Source: Phycisphaerales bacterium
Lineage (GTDB): Bacteria > Planctomycetota > Phycisphaerae > Phycisphaerales > UBA5793
Direction of reading: 5' to 3'
NCBI GenBank assembly: GCA_020852515.1
Contig: JADZAS010000025.1
Span: forward strand, 1 to 64,000
Length of the DNA stretch: 64,000 nucleotides
Shown here: positions 58,610 through 64,000 of the stretch, in pieces
Numbering within the stretch: the stretch's first letter is position 1
How the letters are laid out: the number at the start of each line of letters is the position of its first letter
Notes under the pieces: generated by a model
What the model saw: the letters and a program-made list of their open reading frames with translations, nothing else
Database searches by the model: none
What the model was told of the DNA's origin: nothing
Program-made: the position numbers and the translations under genes

Positions 58610-59829
58610 TGCACACCAGCACCGTCGGCATCATCGGGGGAGGCACGATGGGCGCGGGCATCGCGCAGGTCGCCGCGATGAACGGCTGGATGGTGGAGCT
58701 GCGCGAGGTCGATGAACCAACCGCCCGGCGGGCGATCGACGGCATCGTGCAGCGACTCGATCGCCTGCTCGAAAAGGATCGCATCAGCGCTGAGGACCAC
58801 GACGATGCGGTGTCGCGCCTGTGCGTGGCAACGTGCCCCGACTGCCTGAGCGAGTGCGAACTGGTCATCGAGGCCATTGTCGAGCGGCTGGACGTCAAAG
58901 CGGCCGCCTTTCGCGAGGCGCTGCCGTCGTTGCGGCCGGATGCAATCCTGGCGACCAACACTTCTTCGCTTTCGGTCACGAAGCTCGGCGAGGCCGTGGG
59001 CCAGCCGCAGCGCCTGGTGGGCATGCACTTCTTCAATCCGGCGCCCGTGATGAAACTCGTCGAGGTGATCGCCGGCAAGCAGACCGATCCGCTCGTCGTT
59101 GATCGAGTGGCCCAGATCGCGCATCAGTGGGGCAAGGAAGTGGCGCGTGCGTCGGATGCGCCGGGCTTCATCGTCAACCACGTGGCCCGGCCGTACTACC
59201 TTGAGGCTTTTCGCCTGCTCGAGGCGGGCCTGGCGGGCGTCGATGAGATTGACGCGGCCATGCGCGAGGTGGGGGGCTTTCGCATGGGGCCGCTTGAACT
59301 GGCGGATCTCATCGGCATGGACATCAACACGGCGGCGGCCCGGTCCGTCTGGGAGCAACTCGGCCGCCCGGCGCTGCTCGAACCCAGCGCCCTGCAGGAG
59401 CGCATCGTCGCCCAGGGCCACCTCGGCCGCAAGAGCGGGCGCGGCTGCTACGACTACTCGACGGAGCCGCCGAGACCGGCGATCGAAGTGCAGCGCCGGC
59501 CCCTGGCGCTTTCAGATTCGCAGCGCGATCTGTTCGGGCGATTCGCTCGGCGCGGCGGGCAGCGCGTGGGCTCGGAACTGCAGAACTACATCTTCGCCCG
59601 CATTCTCGTGTGCATCTTCGCCCAGGCGACCCAGGCGCTGCGCCGGGGCGTGGCGCAGCGGGAAGACATCGACACGGCGATGCGCTTCGGCGTGAACTAT
59701 CCGCGCGGGCCGTTCGAGTGGATGCGCGCCATCGGACCGGATCTCTGCGATGAGGTCCTCGCCATGCTTGCCGAATCCTCCGATAGCGACCGCTATCGCG
59801 CCCAGCCGCTGGCCGAAGTCGCATCCTGA
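58609..59829 (+). CDS. paaH: 3-hydroxyacyl-CoA dehydrogenase (PaaH-like)
   Basis: A 406-aa NAD-dependent dehydrogenase. VGIIGGGTMGAGIAQVAA is the dinucleotide loop, MHFFNPAPVMKLVEVI contains the catalytic His, and PGFIVNHVARPYYLEAFRLLEAG is the C-terminal helical domain, followed by a second partial 3HCDH C domain (NYIFARILVCIFAQATQAL...AMRFGVNYPRGPFEW). PaaH oxidises 3-hydroxyadipyl-CoA. The overlap with paaG argues for coupling. Confidence 0.9.
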   Translation: MHTSTVGIIGGGTMGAGIAQVAAMNGWMVELREVDEPTARRAIDGIVQRLDRLLEKDRISAEDHDDAVSRLCVATCPDCLSECELVIEAIVERLDVKAAAFREALPSLRPDAILATNTSSLSVTKLGEAVGQPQRLVGMHFFNPAPVMKLVEVIAGKQTDPLVVDRVAQIAHQWGKEVARASDAPGFIVNHVARPYYLEAFRLLEAGLAGVDEIDAAMREVGGFRMGPLELADLIGMDINTAAARSVWEQLGRPALLEPSALQERIVAQGHLGRKSGRGCYDYSTEPPRPAIEVQRRPLALSDSQRDLFGRFARRGGQRVGSELQNYIFARILVCIFAQATQALRRGVAQREDIDTAMRFGVNYPRGPFEWMRAIGPDLCDEVLAMLAESSDSDRYRAQPLAEVAS

Positions 59830-59866
59830 ATTGCCCGCGGTTCGCCGCCTTCGCTCTGCATTTCGC

Positions 59867-59872
59867 TATCAT
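59867..59872 (+). promoter_or_regulatory. -10-like TATCAT before thiolase
   Basis: TATCAT five nt before the ATG at 59878; TATCATCCGCC mirrors TATAATCCGCC at mcsA. It may add an internal promoter to the paa operon. Confidence 0.4.
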
Positions 59873-59877
59873 CCGCC

Positions 59878-61083
59878 ATGCGAAGAGTCGCGATCATTGA
59901 CGCCGTCCGCACGCCCATCGGCCGCTACGGCGGGGCGCTGGCGTCGATCCGGCCCGACGACCTGGCCGCGCTAGTCATTGGCGAGGTGGTGAAGCGCACC
60001 GGCGTCGATCCGGCTCTGGTCGAAGAGGTCTATTTCGGCGCCGCCAACCAGGCCGGCGAGGACAATCGCAACGTCGCCCGCATGGCGGCCCTGCTCGCGG
60101 GCCTGCCCGACACCGTGGCTGGCTGCACGATCAACCGGCTGTGCTCTTCGGGGCTTGATGCGATCAACATCGCCGCCCGCATGATCGAGAGCGGCGCCGG
60201 AGATGTGATGATTGCCGGCGGCGTCGAGTCGATGAGCCGGGCGCCGTTCGTCTTCGGCAAGCACGAACATGCGTGGGACCGCACGGCCCCCGAAGTGTTC
60301 GACACGACTATCGGCTGGCGCTTCACCAACCCGAGGCTGGCCAAGGCGTACTACCCGTTCTCAATGGGCGAGACGGCTGAAAACGTGGCCCGCAAGTACG
60401 AGATCAGCCGGGCCGATCAGGATCGATTCGCACTGGCGAGCCAGCAGAAGTGGGCTGCGGCAAACGCAGCCGGAAAGTTCTCCGATGAGATCGTCCCCGT
60501 GGAGATCGCGCAGCGCAAAGGGCCGGCGGTAGTGGTGGATACTGATGAGCATCCGCGCCCGGAGACCACGCTCGAGGCGCTGATCAAACTGCGGCCGGCG
60601 TTCGCCAAAGACGATCAGGGCACCGTTACGGCCGGGAATTCATCGGGCATCAACGACGGCGCGGCAGCGCTGCTGCTCGTCGAGGCAGGCCGGGCGACAG
60701 AACTCGGCTTGCGGCCGCTGGCGTTCGTCGGCCCCAACGCCGCGGCGGGCGTCGATCCCGCATGCATGGGCATCGGCCCGGTTTCGGCAACGAAGAAGGT
60801 GATGCAGCGCTACAACAAAGGACTCGGATGTCTGGATATTATTGAGTTGAACGAGGCGTTCGCGGCGCAGAGCCTTGCCGTCCTGCGGCAGTTGGGCCTG
60901 GAGAGAGCCAATGTAAACCCCAATGGCGGGGCCATCGCCATGGGCCACCCGCTGGGCTGCTCGGGGGCGAGGCTGGTCACGACTCTCGTTCACGAGATGA
61001 GGCGGACGAAGGCGAGGGTCGGCCTGGCGACATTGTGCGTCGGAGTCGGCCAGGGTGTGGCGACGATTTTTGAGGGCGCTTAG
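59878..61083 (+). CDS. paaJ: 3-oxoadipyl-CoA / acetyl-CoA C-acyltransferase (PaaJ-like)
   Basis: A 401-aa thiolase: active-site Cys in [15 protein letters not shown], His in [21 protein letters not shown] and the second Cys in [11 protein letters not shown]. The motif [13 protein letters not shown] and the length fit the beta-ketoadipyl/3-oxoadipyl-CoA thiolase group (PaaJ/PcaF), the last step giving succinyl-CoA and acetyl-CoA. A 48-bp gap with its own -10-like hexamer separates it from paaH. Confidence 0.9.
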   Translation: MRRVAIIDAVRTPIGRYGGALASIRPDDLAALVIGEVVKRTGVDPALVEEVYFGAANQAGEDNRNVARMAALLAGLPDTVAGCTINRLCSSGLDAINIAARMIESGAGDVMIAGGVESMSRAPFVFGKHEHAWDRTAPEVFDTTIGWRFTNPRLAKAYYPFSMGETAENVARKYEISRADQDRFALASQQKWAAANAAGKFSDEIVPVEIAQRKGPAVVVDTDEHPRPETTLEALIKLRPAFAKDDQGTVTAGNSSGINDGAAALLLVEAGRATELGLRPLAFVGPNAAAGVDPACMGIGPVSATKKVMQRYNKGLGCLDIIELNEAFAAQSLAVLRQLGLERANVNPNGGAIAMGHPLGCSGARLVTTLVHEMRRTKARVGLATLCVGVGQGVATIFEGA

Positions 61084-61121
61084 TCACACGACCCGGATCG
61101 TGTCTACAGAAGAGGTATCTG

Positions 61122-62144
61122 ATGTCAGGCAGTGCAAACATCGGTGTTCACGTCGACCACGAATCGAAGGAAGATCCGCAACTCCTGGCGGAATTCCAGG
61201 CGAAGATTGACGCCGGACAGCTCATCGAAGTGGATGACTGGATGCCTGCCGCGTACCGCAAGGGCATGCTCATGATGGCCGAGCATCACGCCAACAGCGA
61301 GATCATCGGCGCGCTGCCCGAGGGCGAGTGGATCACCCGCGCCCCGTCGCTCAAGCGCAAACTCGCGCTGACCGCCAAGGTACAGGATGAAGTCGGGCAC
61401 GGCCAGATGCTCTACCGCGTCTCGCAGGATCTCGGCAAGTCGCGGGATGCCATGCTGCGCGACCTGATCACCGGCAAGACGAAGTACCACAACTGCTTCA
61501 ATTACCCGGCGCCGCAGTGGGGCGACATCGCCATGATCCAGTGGCTCATCGACGGGGCCGCGATCATGAACCAGAAGACGCTGGCCGACGGCGGCTACGG
61601 CCCGTACGTCCGCACCATGCGGCGCATCAACATGGAAGAGGCGTTCCACTTCAAGAGCGGCGAAGACATGGTGCTCACGCTCATGAGCGGCACGCCGCGG
61701 CAGAAGGAGATGGCCCAGGACGCCTTCGACCGCTGGTGGGGCCCATCGCTCATGTTCTTCGGCCCGCCGGACAAGCCCAACGCACACCAGTTGCCGCCGA
61801 TGCGCTGGCGGATGAAGACGGTCACCAACGACGAACTGCGCCAGCGATTCGTCGATCGATTTGTCCCTGCCGCGATCGATCTCGGCCTGAAGATCAACGT
61901 GGTCGAGAAGGACGAAAACGGCTTGGTCACCGCCAGCCGGCCGGATGACAAGATCGCATTCAACAAGCAAACCGGTCACTGGGAGTTCACCCAACCGGAC
62001 TGGGATGAGTTCTTCCGAGTCATTCGCGGCAACGGGCCGTGCAACGCCAAGCGGCTCGCGCTGCGGCGGATGTCGTATGAGCAGGGCCACTGGGTGCGCC
62101 ATGCGATCCTGAACGGTTCCACGTCGCTGCCGCCGGCGGCTTGA
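61122..62144 (+). CDS. paaA: Phenylacetyl-CoA epoxidase, catalytic subunit
   Basis: PaaA is the di-iron catalytic subunit of the multicomponent oxygenase that makes the ring epoxide of phenylacetyl-CoA. The 340-aa length is normal. Metal ligands sit in a ferritin-like bundle, with E-x-x-H pairs in KVQDEVGHGQML and NMEEAFHFKSGE; QYPAPQ-like FNYPAPQWGDIAMIQWLIDGAA is a family hallmark. GAGG six nt before the ATG at 61122. Confidence 0.96.
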   Translation: MSGSANIGVHVDHESKEDPQLLAEFQAKIDAGQLIEVDDWMPAAYRKGMLMMAEHHANSEIIGALPEGEWITRAPSLKRKLALTAKVQDEVGHGQMLYRVSQDLGKSRDAMLRDLITGKTKYHNCFNYPAPQWGDIAMIQWLIDGAAIMNQKTLADGGYGPYVRTMRRINMEEAFHFKSGEDMVLTLMSGTPRQKEMAQDAFDRWWGPSLMFFGPPDKPNAHQLPPMRWRMKTVTNDELRQRFVDRFVPAAIDLGLKINVVEKDENGLVTASRPDDKIAFNKQTGHWEFTQPDWDEFFRVIRGNGPCNAKRLALRRMSYEQGHWVRHAILNGSTSLPPAA

Positions 62145-62160
62145 GAGAGGGCACTGCCGC

Positions 62161-62760
62161 ATGTCCAAGTTGCGCGATGAGGTTGAACTGATCAGCGGCG
62201 AACTGACGACGCCGCCCGAGGAGGATCTGCGCGGCTACGTGATCTTCACGCAGCTGAAGCCGGGTCAGCCGCATCTGTACGCCGGCTACCTCGACGCGGC
62301 CGACGATGACATGGCGCTGATCTTCGCGCGCGAGCACTACGGCCAGGATCAGGAGTGCGTGGCCATCTGGGCCGTGCCTGTCGAATCTGTTTCAGGAACC
62401 GACGCGGCGCATCCCGCCAGCCGCGACGTCGGCGCCGTGGAGATGTACCAGGTGTTCGTTCAGCCGCGGCGCGGGGCCGGGCACGTTTCGGCCGAGACGG
62501 TGCAGGCGCGCAGCCCGGCGGAGGCGATCGATCAGGCGCGGCGAATTCACTCCGATCCGCGAAAGTACTACTCGCTCTGGGTCGTGCCGCAGCATCTCAT
62601 CGCCAGCACGGGCCCCGGCGACGTCATCTGGCGATTCTCCGATCAGAGTTACCGCCTGGCGCGCGGCTACAGCAAAGACGTGCGCGAGAAGTGGACGCGG
62701 TTCCGCGATGAACACTCGCTCAAGGAATATGAAAAGGACGATCTCAAGGAAGCGTTTTGA
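62161..62760 (+). CDS. paaB: Phenylacetyl-CoA epoxidase subunit B, tandem-domain form
   Basis: A 199-aa protein, twice the ~95 aa of ordinary PaaB. Two PaaB-like units are visible: residues ~24-73 (GYVIFTQLKPGQPHLYAG...AREHYGQDQECVAIWAVP) and ~94-145 (MYQVFVQPRRGAGHVSAE...ARRIHSDPRKYYSLWVVP). A charged C-terminal tail follows. PaaB bridges the PaaAC heterodimers; a fused dimer could set the stoichiometry of the complex. 16 bp after paaA; overlaps the paaC start. Confidence 0.88.
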   Translation: MSKLRDEVELISGELTTPPEEDLRGYVIFTQLKPGQPHLYAGYLDAADDDMALIFAREHYGQDQECVAIWAVPVESVSGTDAAHPASRDVGAVEMYQVFVQPRRGAGHVSAETVQARSPAEAIDQARRIHSDPRKYYSLWVVPQHLIASTGPGDVIWRFSDQSYRLARGYSKDVREKWTRFRDEHSLKEYEKDDLKEAF

Positions 62761-63548
62761 GCACTCCCATGCCCGATCTGCCCGAACATCTTCGCAAGCC
62801 GCTGGTCAATCTGCTGCTCGCGGCGGCTGATGACAAGCTCTTTCTCGGCCACCGCAACAGCGAGTGGACAGGGCTGGGTCCCATCCTTGAAGAGGACATC
62901 GCGTTTTCTTCGCTGGCCCAGGATGACATGGCTCACGCTGCCGCTTTGTACGAACTGGCCGGCTCGATCGACGGCCGCAGCGCCGATGAACTCGCCTTTG
63001 GGCGCACACCTGAGCAGTACCGCTGTGCTGCGATTGTCGAAGTGCCCGATGAGTTCGATTGGGCGACGGCGATTGTTCGGCGGTTCTTCTGCAATCATTT
63101 CGACCTGCTGCGCCTCACGCGATTTTCGCAGTCGGCGTGGAAGCCGCTGTCCGACCTGGCCCGGCGGCTTGTCGCCGAGCAGCAGGTGCACGTGCAGCAC
63201 GTCGATGACTGGATGGTGCGCCTCGGCACGGGCACGCCGGAATCGCACCGCCGGATGCAGGGAGCGATCGACGCGATCGGCCCGCTCGCCACGGAACTCT
63301 TCGAGCCGCTCGACGAGCTCAAGTCGCTCGTCGATGCGGGGCTGTATCCGGGCAGCGACTTCACGATGTACGACCAATGGACCGGCGCCGTTCAACACGT
63401 CCTCGGCCAGAGTCACCTGACGGTGCAGTTCGATATCGGATCGCCTGACGATCGCGGCGGGCGGCGCGGCGTACACACGCAGTACCTCGCTCCGATGCTC
63501 GAAGAGATGTGTGAGGTCTACCGCCTCGAACCTCGGGCCGCGTGGTGA
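62757..63548 (+). CDS. paaC: Phenylacetyl-CoA epoxidase, structural subunit
   Basis: PaaC is the non-catalytic ferritin-fold partner of PaaA. The 263-aa product has LLAAADDKLFLGHRNSEWTGLGPILEEDIAFSSLAQDDMAHA, FFCNHFDLLRL and the C-terminal GVHTQYLAPMLEEMCEVYR. A TTG start (TTGA overlap with paaB at 62757-62760) is favoured because AAGGA lies six nt upstream; ATG at 62769 is the alternative. Confidence 0.93.
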   Translation: MSTPMPDLPEHLRKPLVNLLLAAADDKLFLGHRNSEWTGLGPILEEDIAFSSLAQDDMAHAAALYELAGSIDGRSADELAFGRTPEQYRCAAIVEVPDEFDWATAIVRRFFCNHFDLLRLTRFSQSAWKPLSDLARRLVAEQQVHVQHVDDWMVRLGTGTPESHRRMQGAIDAIGPLATELFEPLDELKSLVDAGLYPGSDFTMYDQWTGAVQHVLGQSHLTVQFDIGSPDDRGGRRGVHTQYLAPMLEEMCEVYRLEPRAAW

Positions 63549-64000
63549 TGATGATCAATCGCCAGGCCATCTTCGACGTGCTGCGCTCGATCCCTGATCC
63601 GGAGATGCCCATCAGCATCGTTGATCTCGGGCTCATCGAGTCCGTCGACGTGTCCGGCAGCGCAATAAACGTCGTGGCGCTTCCCACCTTTGTCGGCTGT
63701 CCAGCTCTGGAGATGATCTCGCGCGACATCGAGATGCGCCTGGGCCGCCTCCCGGGGGTCGCCTCCGTGAACGTGCGGTGGGTGAACGATCCGCCATGGT
63801 CGGTGCAGCGCATTACCGACGCCGGCCGCGCAGCGCTGCGCGAGCACGGCGTGACGGTGCCCGAGACCGGGAGTCGACTGGAGGTGCACGGCGCGGCCGG
63901 CGCGACCGTGCCGCTGACGGTGGGTGCTGCGGCCGTGCCCTGCCCGTTCTGTGGCTCGACGAAGACGCACCTGGACAGCCCATTCGGCCCGACCCGCTGC
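63548..64000 (+). CDS. paaD: PaaD, phenylacetyl-CoA epoxidase maturation factor (3' truncated by window)
   Basis: The first 151 codons are present and the frame is open at the window end. An MIP18/DUF59 domain (IFDVLRSIPDPEMPISIVDLGLIESV ... PTFVGCPALEMISRDIE) is followed by the PaaD-specific C-terminal cysteine knuckle CPFCGSTKTHLDSPFGPTRC. PaaD is thought to load Fe-S clusters into the oxygenase reductase PaaE, which is expected just downstream. The ATG at 63548 overlaps the paaC stop (TGATG). Confidence 0.92.
   Translation, partial: MMINRQAIFDVLRSIPDPEMPISIVDLGLIESVDVSGSAINVVALPTFVGCPALEMISRDIEMRLGRLPGVASVNVRWVNDPPWSVQRITDAGRAALREHGVTVPETGSRLEVHGAAGATVPLTVGAAAVPCPFCGSTKTHLDSPFGPTRC

Noticed and set aside
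61086-61106. Hairpin ACACGA-CCCGGA-TCGTGT between paaJ and paaA as a terminator
   Set aside because: The stem is only six bp, no T tail follows, and the flanking genes belong to one pathway; at most it is a weak processing or attenuation site.

Overview
The window is GC-rich (roughly two-thirds G+C by eye) bacterial chromosome, densely coded, with no mobile element, CRISPR array or rRNA operon that I can see. The gene content fits a planctomycete, most likely class Phycisphaerae. Evidence: two secreted prepilin-type ([19 protein letters not shown]) proteins of the planctomycete expansion type, a PEP-CTERM-like protein, many small lipoproteins, McsA/McsB, zinc-ribbon membrane proteins, a DksA/LspA pair, multihaem cytochromes beside cyclic-nucleotide-domain redox proteins, and GCACGAAG-type low-complexity spacers. 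This assignment is inference; no 16S gene is present.

Layout. 1-888: non-coding, low complexity. 889-9761: peptidoglycan genes, with ftsW on + converging on a - strand murE-murF-mraY-(CrtC-like) unit, then thrS. 9841-12772: lspA, a DksA-like gene and accA, all on -. 12865-15747: two paralogous 310-aa prepilin-type genes, each with a terminator, a sigma70-like promoter and a 320-360 nt leader sharing a sequence element. 15748-22212 (-): murG, HMG-CoA lyase, two zinc-ribbon membrane proteins, an NDH-2-type dehydrogenase fused to a cyclic nucleotide-binding (cNMP) domain, and a tetrahaem cytochrome. 22429-26483 (+), divergent from the previous block: a double-cNMP/four-cluster ferredoxin fusion, a membrane b-type cytochrome, and tetra- and hexahaem cytochromes c. 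Together these two divergent units look like a cyclic-nucleotide-gated electron-transfer module and are the best candidate for an undescribed system. 26440-34951: aminotransferase, solitary adenine DNA methyltransferase, rho, a degenerate indolepyruvate oxidoreductase-like giant protein and a membrane protein. 35044-37538: mcsA-mcsB (protein arginine phosphorylation) and a TIM-barrel epimerase. 37565-50325: secreted and lipid-anchored proteins, purE, M28 peptidase, fatty acid desaturase, VTT-domain protein, WD40 protein, tRNA-Ser(CGA), tRNA-Arg(CCG), MFS transporter, transglutaminase-like lipoprotein, an E-H-P repeat lipoprotein and fabI. 50551-55261: coiled-coil secreted protein, ECF sigma factor with a putative membrane anti-sigma partner, YceI, two uncharacterised exported or membrane proteins. 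55336-64000: aminotransferase, then a phenylacetate-degradation operon (thioesterase, two crotonases, 3-hydroxyacyl-CoA dehydrogenase, thiolase, paaA, tandem-domain paaB, paaC, and paaD cut by the window end).

A second theme is gene starts. Many genes have a clear AAGGAG-type ribosome site, but at least seven have no such site and instead a -10-like hexamer 5-8 nt before the start codon, suggesting leaderless mRNAs. Start codons given here were chosen on ribosome sites, family alignment or these -10 elements.
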